Positions 7,605 through 16,384 of a DNA stretch of 60,204 bases are shown here, piece by piece (positions within the stretch are counted from its first letter, which is position 1; each line of letters starts with the position of its first letter). The DNA comes from Allonocardiopsis opalescens (lineage in GTDB: Bacteria; Actinomycetota; Actinomycetes; Streptosporangiales; Streptosporangiaceae). The notes beneath the pieces were generated by a model. The model ran no database searches. It saw only the letters and a program-made list of their open reading frames with translations, and was not told the origin of the DNA. The stretch covers positions 1-60,204 of the forward strand of contig NZ_PVZC01000013.1 of assembly GCF_003002095.1 (NCBI RefSeq). The letters run 5' to 3'. Position numbers and translations under genes: made by a program.

Positions 7605-8576
7605 ATGCCGCTCACCGACCTGCCGGCCGAAGCCCTGCGCGGCTACCGGGCCGAACACACCCCGCCCGCCGACTTCGACTCCTTCTGGTCCGCCACCCTC
7701 GCCGAGGCCGAGGAGCTGGGCCGCGCCCCCGTCTTCACCCCGGTCGAGACCCCGCTGCGCACGATCGACGCCTTCGACGCGGTCTTCTCCGGCTACGCCG
7801 GCGACCCGGTCCGCGCCTGGCTGCTGCTGCCCAGGGAGCGCGGCGGCCCGCTGCCGTGCGTGGTGGAGTACCCCGGCTACGGCGGCGGGCGGGGTGTGCC
7901 GCTGGACTCGCTCGTCTACGCCTCGGCCGGCTACGCGCACCTGGTGATGGACGTGCGCGGCCAGGGGGGCGGCTGGCGCACCGGGCACACCCCCGACCCG
8001 TCGGCGAGCGGCGAGACCCACCACCCCGGCTTCATGACGCAGGGCGTGCTGGACCCCGAGCGCTACTACTACCGGCGGCTGATGACCGACGCGGTGCGCG
8101 CGGTGTCGGCGGCCGCCGCCCACCCCGGGGTGGACGCCGACCGGATCGCGGTGATGGGGGCCAGCCAGGGCGGCGGGCTGGCGCTGGCAGTCGGCGGCCT
8201 GCGCGGCGACCTCGCCGCCGTCATCACCGACGTGCCCTTCCTGACCCACTTCCGGCGCGGCGCGGAGCTCGCCGCCGAGGGCCCCTACCTGGAGATCTCG
8301 CGCTACTGCCGGGTGCACCGCGACCAGGTCGACCGGGTCTTCAGCACGCTGCGCTACTTCGACACGCTGAGCTTCGCGCCGCGCGCCGCCGCCCCGGCGG
8401 AGTTCAGCGCCGCCGCGATGGACGCCGTCTGCCCGCCCTCCACCGTGTACGCCGCCTACCACGCCTACGCCGGCCCCAAGGACATCCGGCTGTGGGAGTT
8501 CAACGGCCACGAGGGCGGCGAGACCCACCAGCACCTGCGCCGCCTCGCCTTCCTCCAGCGGGTCCTCGGCGGCTAG
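7605..8576 (+). CDS. Acetyl xylan esterase / cephalosporin-C deacetylase family hydrolase (AXE1)
   Basis: 323 residues with the alpha/beta-hydrolase layout of the AXE1 family, usually 315-325 residues. The nucleophile elbow is GASQGGG (S187), the catalytic histidine is in FNGHEGGE (H302), and the N-terminal FDSFWSATLAEA and the central DVRGQGGG and GFMTQGVLD blocks are characteristic. Such enzymes remove acetyl groups from xylo-oligosaccharides or cephalosporin-type esters; there is no signal peptide, so it acts in the cytosol. Start ATG follows AGAAGGGA by several bases. A longer frame upstream has no supporting site. It stands alone between a terminator and a leaderless gene, so context does not reveal the natural substrate. 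Confidence 0.88.
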   Translation: MPLTDLPAEALRGYRAEHTPPADFDSFWSATLAEAEELGRAPVFTPVETPLRTIDAFDAVFSGYAGDPVRAWLLLPRERGGPLPCVVEYPGYGGGRGVPLDSLVYASAGYAHLVMDVRGQGGGWRTGHTPDPSASGETHHPGFMTQGVLDPERYYYRRLMTDAVRAVSAAAAHPGVDADRIAVMGASQGGGLALAVGGLRGDLAAVITDVPFLTHFRRGAELAAEGPYLEISRYCRVHRDQVDRVFSTLRYFDTLSFAPRAAAPAEFSAAAMDAVCPPSTVYAAYHAYAGPKDIRLWEFNGHEGGETHQHLRRLAFLQRVLGG

Positions 8577-8654
8577 CGGCCGCGGCGGCCGGTCCGGTAC
8601 CGGCCGCCGCGCCCGTGTCCCGCGCATCGGGCCCGCGGACCGCCGGCCGCTCCA

Positions 8655-8660
8655 TAAAAT
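8655..8660 (+). promoter_or_regulatory. -10 box (TAAAAT) of a probably leaderless gene
   Basis: TAAAAT ends 7 nt before the ATG at 8668 and is unusually AT-rich for this region. It overlaps an alternative ATG at 8659, which argues against that earlier start. Confidence 0.5.
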
Positions 8661-8667
8661 GACGGCG

Positions 8668-9576
8668 ATGGACGAATTGCGCGGGGATCAGGCCGTATGG
8701 CGCTTCGACGGGGAGTCGATCGCCATCCACTACCACACGGGCGCCTTCAAGGACCCGCTGCTGAAGAAGCTGGGCCGCTGCGAGGTGCCGGTCGCGGCGG
8801 TCGCCTCGGCCGACTTCCTGGTCGGCGGCGGCCGCGGCAAGGGCTGGAGCCTCACCCTGCGGCTGCGGGAGCGCACCGACCCCTTCGCCGCCGCCGGCGC
8901 GATGCTGGCCAAGCGCTCGCAGCCCTTCCGGCTGACCGGTCCGGCCAAGACCGAGCTGCTGGCGGAGTACCACGCCGACCAGATCGGCTTCGCCGCGGGC
9001 CAGGCGGCCGACATCGGCCCGGGTGCCCCGCCCGCGGTGGCCACCCGGCTGGTGCCGCCGCTGCCGCTGCACATCCAGACCTCCGAGGGCGCCGCCGCCT
9101 TCGACGGCACCGCCGTCCGGCTGGTCTGGTCGGGCTCCGACGCCTCGGCGCGCAAGCGCAAGCGGCAGCGCGCCGAGTTCCCGCTGGCCGATATCGCGAA
9201 CGTCGAGTGGGTGCCCTCCGACGGCTGGGAGTACGGCTACCTGCGCGTGGTGGCGCGCGGCGAGGCGGCCGAGGCGCCGACCAAGCCCAAGCACGACTTC
9301 TCCTGCCTGCTCTGCGACGAGGGCGAGGAGGGCGCGGCCGCGCTGCTGATGGCGGCCACCGTCACCGCGCACCTGTGGGCGGCCGAGGCGGAGCCGCGCC
9401 CGGAGATCGAGGCCGCCGCCCCGGCCGAGCCGGCCGCGATCACCGCCGCCCCCGCCGGCCAGGACAACGAGTGGGTCTACCAGCAGATCGAGCGGCTGGG
9501 CCGGCTGCACGCCCAGGGCATCCTCACCGACGAGGAGTTCAGCGCCAAGAAGGCCGAGCTGCTGGCCCGAATCTGA
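8668..9576 (+). CDS. DUF4429 protein with C-terminal SHOCT domain
   Basis: 302 residues. Two copies of a beta-rich DUF4429-like module are visible: the first contains AVWRFDGESIAI and then FLVGGGRGKGWSLTLRLR, the second contains AAFDGTAVRLVW and then DGWEYGYLRVV, each ending with a region about short-chain contacts. The last 30 residues (QIERLGRLHAQGILTDEEFSAKK) are a clear SHOCT domain, a short helical pair found at the ends of many bacterial proteins and thought to mediate oligomerisation. No signal or membrane segment. Between the second module and SHOCT lies an Ala/Pro-rich linker. The start at 8668 follows the -10 box; 8659 would add three residues. Cellular role unknown. Confidence 0.85.
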   Translation: MDELRGDQAVWRFDGESIAIHYHTGAFKDPLLKKLGRCEVPVAAVASADFLVGGGRGKGWSLTLRLRERTDPFAAAGAMLAKRSQPFRLTGPAKTELLAEYHADQIGFAAGQAADIGPGAPPAVATRLVPPLPLHIQTSEGAAAFDGTAVRLVWSGSDASARKRKRQRAEFPLADIANVEWVPSDGWEYGYLRVVARGEAAEAPTKPKHDFSCLLCDEGEEGAAALLMAATVTAHLWAAEAEPRPEIEAAAPAEPAAITAAPAGQDNEWVYQQIERLGRLHAQGILTDEEFSAKKAELLARI

Positions 9577-9591
9577 GCCCGGCGGCCCGGC

Positions 9592-10977
9592 TCAGTCGGG
9601 CGAGACGGTCATCAGGCTGCGCGCCGCCTCGGTGACGCTGCCCGACAGCGAGGGGTACACCGCGAAGGTGTGCGCGAGGTCGTCGACGGTGAGGTGGTTG
9701 CTGACCGCCACCGACAGGGCCAGGATCAGCTCGCTGGCGCGCGGCCCGACGATGACGCCGCCGATCACGATGCCGGTCTGCCGGCGGCAGAAGAGCTTCA
9801 CGAAGCCGTCCTGCACCTCGTTCATCTTGGCGCGCGGATTGGTGGCCAGTGACAGGGTGACGGTGCGGGCCTCGACCCGGTGCTCGTCGATGTCACGCTG
9901 GGAGACGCCCACGGCGGCGATCTCGGGATTGGTGAAGGTGGTGGCGGCGACGCTGGACAGCTTCAGCGGCGCGACCGCCTCGCCGAGGGCGTGCCACATG
10001 GCGATGCGGCCCTGCATGCCCGCCACCGAGGCCAGCATGTTCACGCCGGTGCAGTCGCCCGCGGCGTACACCCCGGGCACGGAGGTGCGCGAGACCCGGT
10101 CGACCTGCACGAAGCCGCCCGCGTCGGTCTTCACCCCGACCTCCTCCAGGCCGAGCCCGGCGGTGTTGGGGATCATGCCGACGGTCATCAGGCAGTGGCT
10201 GCCCTCGACGGTGCGGCCGTCCTGCAGCTGCACGACCACGCCGTCACCGAGCCGCTTGACCGAGGTGGCGCGGGCGTTGGGCAGCACCTTCATGCCGCGG
10301 CGGCGGAAGACCTCCTCGACCACGGCGGCGGCGTCCTGGTCCTGGGTGGGCAGCATCCGCTCCCGGGAGGAGACCAGGGTGACGCGGGAGCCCAGCGAGA
10401 GGTAGGCGCTGGCCAGCTCGGCGCCGGTGACGCCGGAGCCGACCACGATGAGGTCCTCGGGCAGCTCCTTGAGGTCGTACAGCTGCCGCCAGGTGAGGAT
10501 GCGCTCGCCGTCGGGCTCGGCGCCGCGCAGCACCCGGGGGTGCGCGCCGGTGCTGATCAGCACGACGTCGGCGCTGATGCGCTCGTCGCCGACGGCGACG
10601 GTGTGCGGGTCGACCAGCCGCCCCTCGCCCTCGATGACCGCGATGCCCTCCATCCGCATCCGCCGCGCGGTGTCGGCGGACTGCGCCTTGGCCAGCCGCT
10701 TCACCCGGGCGTTGACGGTGGGCAGGTCGACGGCGGCGGAGCCCGCCTCGCCGTCGGGTCCGCCGTCGAAGCGGATGCCGAGGCGTGGCGCCTCGGTGAG
10801 GTAGTTCATCCGCACCGAGGTGGCGATGAGGGTCTTGGACGGCACGCAGTCGGTGAGCACGCAGGCCCCGCCCAGGCCGTCGCGGTCGACGATGATGGTT
10901 TCCGCGCCCAGCTGGGCGGCGACCAGGGCGGGCTCGTAGCCGCCGGGCCCGCCTCCGATGATCACGACCTTGGTCAC
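9592..10977 (-). CDS. lpdA: NAD(P)H-quinone dehydrogenase of the disulfide-reductase fold (LpdA-like)
   Basis: 461 residues from a GTG start. FAD-binding motif GGGPGGYE at 8-15, CX4C (C39-C44) in ACVLTDCVPSK, NAD(P)-binding VGSGVTGAELA in the middle, and the second FAD motif YAAGDCTG. The C-terminus reads FAVYPSLSGSVTEAA where true dihydrolipoamide dehydrogenases have a His-Pro-Thr plus Glu dyad, so the acid-base histidine is missing. This matches the mycobacterial LpdA (Rv3303c) group, which passes electrons from NAD(P)H to quinones. Longer upstream frames lack a site. The gene is convergent with the DUF4429 gene, 15 bp apart. Confidence 0.88.
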   Translation of the reverse strand: MTKVVIIGGGPGGYEPALVAAQLGAETIIVDRDGLGGACVLTDCVPSKTLIATSVRMNYLTEAPRLGIRFDGGPDGEAGSAAVDLPTVNARVKRLAKAQSADTARRMRMEGIAVIEGEGRLVDPHTVAVGDERISADVVLISTGAHPRVLRGAEPDGERILTWRQLYDLKELPEDLIVVGSGVTGAELASAYLSLGSRVTLVSSRERMLPTQDQDAAAVVEEVFRRRGMKVLPNARATSVKRLGDGVVVQLQDGRTVEGSHCLMTVGMIPNTAGLGLEEVGVKTDAGGFVQVDRVSRTSVPGVYAAGDCTGVNMLASVAGMQGRIAMWHALGEAVAPLKLSSVAATTFTNPEIAAVGVSQRDIDEHRVEARTVTLSLATNPRAKMNEVQDGFVKLFCRRQTGIVIGGVIVGPRASELILALSVAVSNHLTVDDLAHTFAVYPSLSGSVTEAARSLMTVSPD

Positions 10978-11256
10978 GCCGCTTCCCTCCCCGATGGCAC
11001 GCGCCGGCCGCGTCGTGTGGGCGCGGCGCCGCGGCCGCCCGGGGTTCCGGCGGACCGTGCCATCTCGTCGTAGCTGTCGTGCTCTGCATCCGCGCCGCCG
11101 GCCGTGCGCGTGGTACCGGCGGTGTCGGCTCTGCCGGCCGCGCCGGCCGTCGTCCCTCCCATTCTCGTGCATGCCCGCCGACCCGCGGACCACGCACGCG
11201 CGTGCGCGCCGCCGGTGTTATCCGCGTTCTTCCGCGCTCCGCGGGCCCTACGCGTC
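10978..11256. other. Intergenic region between divergent lpdA and the gamma-glutamylcyclotransferase-like gene
   Basis: About 290 bp without a credible gene. The right end carries the -10 box of the gene at 11271. The left end should hold the lpdA promoter, but no clear box or palindrome was found. Apparent frames here are uninterrupted only because of the base composition. Confidence 0.4.
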
Positions 11257-11262
11257 TAGGGT
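11257..11262 (+). promoter_or_regulatory. -10 box (TAGGGT) of a probably leaderless gene
   Basis: TAGGGT lies exactly 8 nt before the GTG at 11271, the same spacing as at the purine nucleoside phosphorylase gene. GGTGAG between them could also serve as a weak ribosome binding site. Confidence 0.45.
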
Positions 11263-11270
11263 GGTGAGCC

Positions 11271-11723
11271 GTGCCGTTGTACGCCGCATACGGAAGCAAC
11301 CTGGACCCGGAGCTGATGGCCGCGCGGGCGCCGCACTCACCGCTGTTCACCACCGGGTGGCTGGACGGCTGGCGGCTCACCTTCGGCGGCGAGAACATCA
11401 GCTGGGAGGGCCCGCTGGTCACCGTGGTCGAGGACCCCGCCTCGCGGGTCTTCGTTGCGCTGTACGACGTCGCGAGCTGGGACGAGGCACAGATCGACGC
11501 CTGGGAGGGCACCGACCTGGGCGTGTACGACAAGATCCGGCTGCGGGTGCGCCACGACGAGGGCGAGGTCGCCGCCTGGGTGTACGTGCTCAACGGCTAC
11601 GAGGGCGGGCTGCCGCACGCCCACTACCTGGGGCTGATCGCCGACGCCGCCGAGAAGGCGGGGGCGCCGGCCGAGTACGTCTACGAGCTGCGCGCCCGCC
11701 CCTGCCGCTCACTGGGCGAGTAG
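11271..11723 (+). CDS. Gamma-glutamylcyclotransferase-like (GGCT/AIG2 fold) protein
   Basis: 150 residues. It begins with the hallmark PLYAAYGSNLDP (YGSN loop binds the gamma-glutamyl group in this fold). A second strand LTFGGENISWEGPLVTVV and the segment LYDVASWDEAQIDAWEGTDLGVYDK contain the acidic residues that form the catalytic pocket in GGCT relatives. Actinobacterial members of this size are usually annotated as gamma-glutamylcyclotransferases, though the physiological substrate is seldom known. The GTG start begins directly at the conserved strand and is preceded by a leaderless-type -10 box. Transcribed alone, divergent from lpdA. Confidence 0.82.
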   Translation: MPLYAAYGSNLDPELMAARAPHSPLFTTGWLDGWRLTFGGENISWEGPLVTVVEDPASRVFVALYDVASWDEAQIDAWEGTDLGVYDKIRLRVRHDEGEVAAWVYVLNGYEGGLPHAHYLGLIADAAEKAGAPAEYVYELRARPCRSLGE

Positions 11724-11974
11724 CGCCGTGTTTACCTGCCTCGCTCCGCTCGGCTGTTCGGCGCGCTGTTAGCTCATGCCTTCCGTCCTCGTCGGTCCAG
11801 GCACGAGCGCGCGCCTCACGGGTCTCCGGGGCGCCGCACCAACTCCATGGGCCTCGCGGTCGGTCGGGAGCGGGCGCGCTCTTGGCTCGTGTTCGGGGTC
11901 CGGGGTGTCCCCGGGGAGCACTGGCCTCCTCGTCGGTCGGCGCGCTCGGCGGTTCGCCCCGGATTGGCCGCCGG

Positions 11975-11980
11975 TATGCT
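11975..11980 (+). promoter_or_regulatory. -10 box (TATGCT) of a probably leaderless gene
   Basis: TATGCT is a good TANNNT element and sits 8 nt before the GTG at 11989; no ribosome binding site is present between them. The 250 bp before it (from 11724) contain no supportable gene. Confidence 0.55.
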
Positions 11981-11988
11981 GCCGGACC

Positions 11989-12786
11989 GTGGACAACGAC
12001 GCTTCGCGGGCCGCGGCCGAGGCCGCCGACGAACTCCGCTCGCAGACCGGTGTGGACCGCTACGACTTCGCCGCCGTGATGGGCTCCGGCTGGGGCGCGA
12101 TGGCCGAGGCGCTGGGCGTGCCCGACCAGGAGATCGAGACGGCGCGGCTGCCGGGCTTCCGGGCGCCGACCGCGCTCGGGCACGGCGGGCGGGTGCTCAG
12201 CCTCACCGTCGGCGCCAAGAAGGCGCTGGTCTTCCTGGGCCGCACCCACCTGTACGAGGGCCACGGCGAGGCCGCCGTCGCCCACGGTGTGCGCACCGCG
12301 GTCTCGGCGGGCGCGGAGACGGTCGTGCTGACCAACGCGGCCGGGGCGCTCCGCCCCGACCTCCAGGTGGGCCAGCCGGTGCTGATCAGCGACCACATCA
12401 ACCTGACCGGCAAGTCGCCGCTGGTCGGCGCGAACTTCGTCGACCTCACCGACGCCTACAGCGCCGAACTGCGGGCGCTGGCCACCGAGGTGGAGCCCAC
12501 GCTGGCCCAGGGCGTCTACGCGGCGCTGCCCGGTCCGCACTTCGAGACGCCGGCCGAGATTCGGATGCTGCGCACCCTCGGCGCCGACCTGGTCGGCATG
12601 TCCACCGCCCTGGAGGCGATCGCGGCCCGCGAGTACGGGGCACGGGTGCTGGCGATCTCGCTGGTCACCAATGTCGCGGCCGGCCTGTCCGGGCAGCCGC
12701 TGAACCACCAGGAGGTGCTGGAGGCCGGGCGCGCCTCGGCCACCCGGGTGGGCGACCTGCTGGCCCGGGTCGCGGCCCGGCTGTAG
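11989..12786 (+). CDS. Purine-nucleoside phosphorylase
   Basis: 265 residues, the typical size of trimeric PNPs of the PunA type. Visible family motifs are MGSGWGAMA (phosphate loop), [10 protein letters not shown] (phosphate/ribose contacts), LTNAAGAL (base site), [14 protein letters not shown] and VGMSTALEA (ribose site), and [10 protein letters not shown]. It cleaves inosine, guanosine and their deoxy forms to base plus (deoxy)ribose-1-phosphate. This complements the adenosine deaminase, cytidine deaminase and thymidine phosphorylase genes further along. The GTG start is fixed by the leaderless -10 box; the in-frame upstream extension has no support. Confidence 0.92.
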   Translation: MDNDASRAAAEAADELRSQTGVDRYDFAAVMGSGWGAMAEALGVPDQEIETARLPGFRAPTALGHGGRVLSLTVGAKKALVFLGRTHLYEGHGEAAVAHGVRTAVSAGAETVVLTNAAGALRPDLQVGQPVLISDHINLTGKSPLVGANFVDLTDAYSAELRALATEVEPTLAQGVYAALPGPHFETPAEIRMLRTLGADLVGMSTALEAIAAREYGARVLAISLVTNVAAGLSGQPLNHQEVLEAGRASATRVGDLLARVAARL

Positions 12787-12796
12787 CGGCGGCCGG

Positions 12797-13177
12797 TCAC
12801 AGGAAGGCGCTCAGGTCCTGCACCGGGCGGACCGCCACCATGTCGAAGGCGGCCTCGGGGATGCGGCCGGCGATCTGCACGGCGCGGTCGAGATCGGCGA
12901 CCTCCACCAGGTAGAAGCCGGCCAGGTACTCCTTGGCCTCGGCGAAGGGCCCGTCCGTGGCGGGCAGCGCGGGCAGTGTGCGCGCCCGCCCGCCGCGCAC
13001 GCCCACCCGGGTGGTGTCGGGCGCCAGCGACTCCGACACGATCAGCTCCCCCGACGCGGCGAGCTCGCGGTCCAGGTCGGTGTAGGCGCGCAAGCCCTCG
13101 GCCCGCTCGGCGGCGCCGCGCCGCAGCCACTGCTCCTGGGTGGTGTCGTTGCCGTAGATCAGGATCATGTACTTCAT
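12797..13177 (-). CDS. YCII-related (DGPF-type) small protein
   Basis: 126 residues beginning MKYMILIYGND, with ATDGPFAEAKEYLAGFYLVEVADLDRA in the centre; the DGPFAE.KE.L.G.Y..E motif defines the DGPF/YCII-like family, ferredoxin-like dimers. In other actinobacteria these genes often sit beside an ECF sigma factor gene, but none is present here. A GGGGGACGGG ribosome site precedes the ATG. Convergent with the phosphorylase, only 10 bp apart; divergent from the NTF2-like gene. Biochemical role unknown. Confidence 0.88.
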   Translation of the reverse strand: MKYMILIYGNDTTQEQWLRRGAAERAEGLRAYTDLDRELAASGELIVSESLAPDTTRVGVRGGRARTLPALPATDGPFAEAKEYLAGFYLVEVADLDRAVQIAGRIPEAAFDMVAVRPVQDLSAFL

Positions 13178-13327
13178 CGCCCGTCCCCCGCTCGACTTTT
13201 TGCGATCTTTCGCGGCCGGGATGTCGAGAGCGCGCCCGCGGCTCCGACGTCTCCGCGAAGGCGCCCGCCCGGGAACCCCGGGCCGCGCCCGGCCAAGCAA
13301 AGCACAGTCGGAAAGGGATGATCCACG

Positions 13328-13780
13328 ATGACCGAGACCGCTCGCGGCCGCGACGAGGCCGAGATCCGCCACCTGGTCCAGGCGCAGGCCGACGCCCTGC
13401 ACGAGGGCGACGCCGACCGCACCGTCGCCTGGTACACCCCGGACTTCGTCTCCTTCAACCTCGCCCCGCCGCTGGCCGTCAGCGCTCCGGAGTCGGTGAG
13501 CGCCGACGGGGTGCGGGAGTGGCTGGCCGGCTTCGACGGCCCGGTCTCCTACGAGATCCGGGACCTGGAGGTGGAGGCCGGGGGCGATGTCGCCTTCTGC
13601 CGCAGCCTCACCCGCCTGTCGGCGGTGCCGCGCGGCGCCGCCGAGCCCTTCGCGATGTGGTACCGCCAGACGCTCGGGCTGCGCCGCACCGCCGAAGGCT
13701 GGCGGATCGCGCACGAGCACACCTCGACCCCGTTCTACATGGACGGCTCGCTGCGCTCGGCGGTCGACCTGGAGCCCTAG
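13328..13780 (+). CDS. NTF2-like (SnoaL/ketosteroid-isomerase fold) protein
   Basis: 150 residues. The helix EIRHLVQAQADALHEGDADRTVAWYTPDFV followed by strands ending FAMWYRQTLGLRRTAEGWRIAHEHTSTPFYMD is the standard cone-shaped NTF2-like fold; the final GWRI.HEH.S.PF pattern matches many actinobacterial members of unknown substrate. Single-domain, cytosolic. GGAAAGGG lies 12 bases before the ATG. Its divergent neighbour is the DGPF protein; such pairs are frequent but not explained. Confidence 0.82.
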   Translation: MTETARGRDEAEIRHLVQAQADALHEGDADRTVAWYTPDFVSFNLAPPLAVSAPESVSADGVREWLAGFDGPVSYEIRDLEVEAGGDVAFCRSLTRLSAVPRGAAEPFAMWYRQTLGLRRTAEGWRIAHEHTSTPFYMDGSLRSAVDLEP

Positions 13781-13838
13781 CGCCGACACGGCGCGCCACG
13801 GGCCGGGCCGGTCACCCTCCCGGCGCCCGCGCATACGA

Positions 13839-13862
13839 CACTGGGGGCTGAGCACCCCAGTG
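13839..13862 (+). promoter_or_regulatory. Leader hairpin just upstream of the phosphohexomutase gene
   Basis: CACTGGGG pairs exactly with CCCCAGTG around an 8-base loop. It ends 3 nt before the AGGAG ribosome site of the gene at 13880, so it could be the stable 5' end of that mRNA or an operator. Confidence 0.35.
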
Positions 13863-13879
13863 ACAGGAGCGATGGCACC

Positions 13880-15604
13880 ATGGCGGACAGTCACCGCAGC
13901 CAGGCCGAGGAGTGGTTGGCGCAGGACCCCGACCCCGACACCAGGGCCGAACTCACGGCGCTGCTGGAGCGGGCGGGCAAGGACGGCTCGGTCGACGGCG
14001 ACGCCGCCGCGGCCCGCGCCGAGCTGGCCGACCGCTTCGGCAGCAGGCTGGAGTTCGGCACGGCCGGGCTGCGCGGCGCGATGGGGGCGGGCCCCAACCG
14101 GATGAACCGGGTCACCGTGATGCGGGCCGCGGCCGGGCTGGCGAGCTGGCTCGGCCCGGGCCGCACCGTGGTGATCGGCTACGACGCCCGGCACAAGTCC
14201 GACGTGTTCGCCCGCGACACCGCCGAGGTGCTGACCGGGGCGGGCCTGCGCGCGCTGCTGCTGCCGCGGCCGATGCCCACCCCGCTGCTGGCCTTCGCGG
14301 TGCGCGACACCGGCGCCGACGCGGGCGTGATGGTGACGGCCAGCCACAACCCGCCGCAGGACAACGGGTACAAGGTGTACCTGCGCGGCGAGTACGACGG
14401 CGGCCGCTATGACGGCAGCCAGATCGTGCCGCCGGTGGACGCCGAGATCTCGGCCGCCATCGACGCGGTGGGCCCGGTGGGCTCCCTGCCGCTGGGCGAC
14501 GGCGGCGAACTGCTGGACGAGGGGGTGCTGGAGCGCTACCTCGACGCCGTCACCGCGCTGCCGCTGGGCCCCGCGCGGGCGGTGGGCGTGGTGTACACCC
14601 CGATGCACGGGGTGGGCGGCGAGACCCTGCTGGCCGCCTTCGCCCGGGCCGGCTTCCCGCCGCCCGCCGTGGTGGCCGAGCAGGCCGAGCCCGACCCCGA
14701 CTTCCCGACCGTCGCCTTCCCCAACCCCGAGGAGCCGGGCGCGCTGGACCTGGCGCTGGCCCAGGGGACCCGCACCGGGGCGGACCTGATCATCGCCAAC
14801 GACCCCGACGCCGACCGCTGCGCGGTGGCGCTGCCCGCGGAGGGCCGCCACCTCACCGGCGACGAGGTCGGCGCGCTGCTGGCCGAGCACGTGCTGCGCA
14901 ACACCGCGGGGGCGGACCGGCTGGTGGTCACCTCGATCGTGTCCTCGTCGATCCTGGCCAGGATCGCCGCCGCGCACGGGGTGCACCACGCCGAGACCCT
15001 GACCGGCTTCAAGTGGCTGGCCCGCGCGGGCGGCCCCGGCGAGCGCAACATCTACGGCTACGAGGAGGCGCTGGGCTACTGCGTCGGCTCCGACGGCGGG
15101 CGGCCGGTGCACGACAAGGACGGCATCAGCGCGGCGCTGGCCGTGGCCGGGCTGGCCGCCGAGGCCAGGCGCGGCGGGCGCACCCTGCGCGATCTGCTGG
15201 ACGAGCAGGCGGCGGCGTACGGGGTGCACGCCACCGAGCAGCTGTCGGTGCGGGTGGAGCGGCTGGCGGAGATCGCCGCCGCGATGCGGCGGCTGCGCGC
15301 CGAGCCGCCCGCGGAGCTGGCCGAGCGCGCGGTGGTACGCGCCGAGGACTTCGGCGAGGGCGGCGTCGACGGGCTGCCGCCCTCCGACGTGCTCCGCTAC
15401 CGGCTCAACGGGCCGGGCTCCACCGCCCGCGTCATCGTCCGCCCCTCCGGCACCGAGCCGAAGCTCAAGTGCTACCTGGAGGTGGTCAGGCCGGTGGACC
15501 CGGCCGAGGGCGTCGCGGCGGCCCGCGCCCGCGCCGCCGATGAGCTGGCCGCGCTGCGCGCGGCGGTGACCGCGCTGCTCGGCCTGGGCGCCGCAGGGGC
15601 CTAG
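13880..15604 (+). CDS. Phospho-sugar mutase (phosphoglucomutase/phosphomannomutase)
   Basis: 574 residues, the size of the PGM2-like alpha-D-phosphohexomutase group. Domain 1 has FGTAGLRGAMGAGPNRMN and the phosphoserine loop TASHNPPQDNGYK. Domain 2 has the metal-binding loop NDPDADRC. Domain 3 has GYEEALGYCVG, and domain 4 has the phosphate-binding RPSGTEPKLK. It interconverts hexose 1- and 6-phosphates for glycogen, cell wall and nucleotide-sugar synthesis; glucose against mannose specificity cannot be read from these motifs. An ATG at 13872 is out of frame. The gene ends 3 bp before a pair of strong hairpins shared with the convergent reductase gene. Confidence 0.92.
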   Translation: MADSHRSQAEEWLAQDPDPDTRAELTALLERAGKDGSVDGDAAAARAELADRFGSRLEFGTAGLRGAMGAGPNRMNRVTVMRAAAGLASWLGPGRTVVIGYDARHKSDVFARDTAEVLTGAGLRALLLPRPMPTPLLAFAVRDTGADAGVMVTASHNPPQDNGYKVYLRGEYDGGRYDGSQIVPPVDAEISAAIDAVGPVGSLPLGDGGELLDEGVLERYLDAVTALPLGPARAVGVVYTPMHGVGGETLLAAFARAGFPPPAVVAEQAEPDPDFPTVAFPNPEEPGALDLALAQGTRTGADLIIANDPDADRCAVALPAEGRHLTGDEVGALLAEHVLRNTAGADRLVVTSIVSSSILARIAAAHGVHHAETLTGFKWLARAGGPGERNIYGYEEALGYCVGSDGGRPVHDKDGISAALAVAGLAAEARRGGRTLRDLLDEQAAAYGVHATEQLSVRVERLAEIAAAMRRLRAEPPAELAERAVVRAEDFGEGGVDGLPPSDVLRYRLNGPGSTARVIVRPSGTEPKLKCYLEVVRPVDPAEGVAAARARAADELAALRAAVTALLGLGAAGA

Positions 15605-15659
15605 CTCTCCTTGCCGGGCCGGGCGGCCGAGGTTCCCCCGCTGCCCGGCCGCCGCCCCC

Positions 15660-15684
15660 GCCCGCCCTCCTCAGCAGGGCGGGC
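15660..15684. terminator. Bidirectional hairpin between convergent mutase and reductase genes
   Basis: GCCCGCCCT and AGGGCGGGC pair perfectly around a 7-base loop. It lies 56 nt after the mutase stop and can also serve the minus-strand gene. Confidence 0.6.
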
Positions 15685-15723
15685 GGACGGGGTTTCCGCG
15701 GGGCCGGGACGGTGCCCGCGGAT

Positions 15724-15748
15724 CCGCCGGCTCCGGCGGAGCCGGCGG
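15724..15748 (-). terminator. Hairpin terminator after the RibD-like reductase gene
   Basis: CCGCCGGCTCC pairs perfectly with GGAGCCGGCGG (11 bp) around a 3-base loop, starting 5 nt past the minus-strand stop codon. Confidence 0.65.
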
Positions 15749-15752
15749 GGAC

Positions 15753-16310
15753 TCAGTCGGCCTTGGCGCTCAGCGGCCGGTACACCAGGTCGATGACGCC
15801 GGTGGAGTGCGTGGTGGCCGAGACCAGCTCCAGCTTGGCCTGGTCGCCGCGGTCGAAGACGCGGGTGTTCGTCTCCGCGCCGGTGACCACAGGGTGCATG
15901 GACAGCCGCACCTCGTCCAGCAGGCCGTGCGCGATCAGCTCGCGGGCCAGCCGGCCGACGCCGTAGATGAGGAGGTCCCTGCCCGGCTGCTTGCGCAGCT
16001 CGGCGACCCGCTCGACCACGTTCTCGCTGATGATGGTGGCGTTGTTCCATTCGGCCTTCTCCAGGGTGGTGGAGACGACGTAGGTGGTGATGCTGTTCAT
16101 CCGCTCGGCGAAGCCGGCCTCGTCGGTCATGGTGGGCCACGCCTCGGCGAAGCCGACGTAGGTCTCGCGGCCCAGCAGCAGCGCGTCGGCGTCGAACAGC
16201 TGGCCGCGGTTGCGGCCCTCGGTGCCCTCGTCCATGTAGTCGAAGGACCACAGGTGCGGATTGTCGATCAGGCCGTCCAGGGTCATCAGGGCGGTGGCGA
16301 CAACTCTCAT
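15753..16310 (-). CDS. Dihydrofolate reductase family protein (RibD C-terminal domain-like)
   Basis: 185 residues. It begins MRVVATALMTLDGLIDNPH, the signature start of stand-alone RibD-C proteins. The motifs DADALLLGRETYVGFAEAWP, YVVSTTLEKAEWNNATII and DLLIYGVGRLARELIAHGLLDEVRL follow in the family order and form the NADPH-binding reductase fold. Most such proteins are reductases of unknown substrate, not true DHFRs. GAGGAGAAG precedes the ATG by a few bases. It lies downstream of the FMN reductase with about 70 bp between, so the two may be co-transcribed. Confidence 0.87.
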   Translation of the reverse strand: MRVVATALMTLDGLIDNPHLWSFDYMDEGTEGRNRGQLFDADALLLGRETYVGFAEAWPTMTDEAGFAERMNSITTYVVSTTLEKAEWNNATIISENVVERVAELRKQPGRDLLIYGVGRLARELIAHGLLDEVRLSMHPVVTGAETNTRVFDRGDQAKLELVSATTHSTGVIDLVYRPLSAKAD

Positions 16311-16384
16311 CGTCTTCTCCTCGGTTCTCTCTGTGTGATGCGGTGGATGTCGCGTACCGGGGCGATCGCCCCGGACGGTCGGTG

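Noticed and set aside
11724-11974. A longer N-terminus for purine nucleoside phosphorylase
   Set aside because: The upstream in-frame sequence is Arg/Gly/Ser-rich and lies before the -10 box at 11975.
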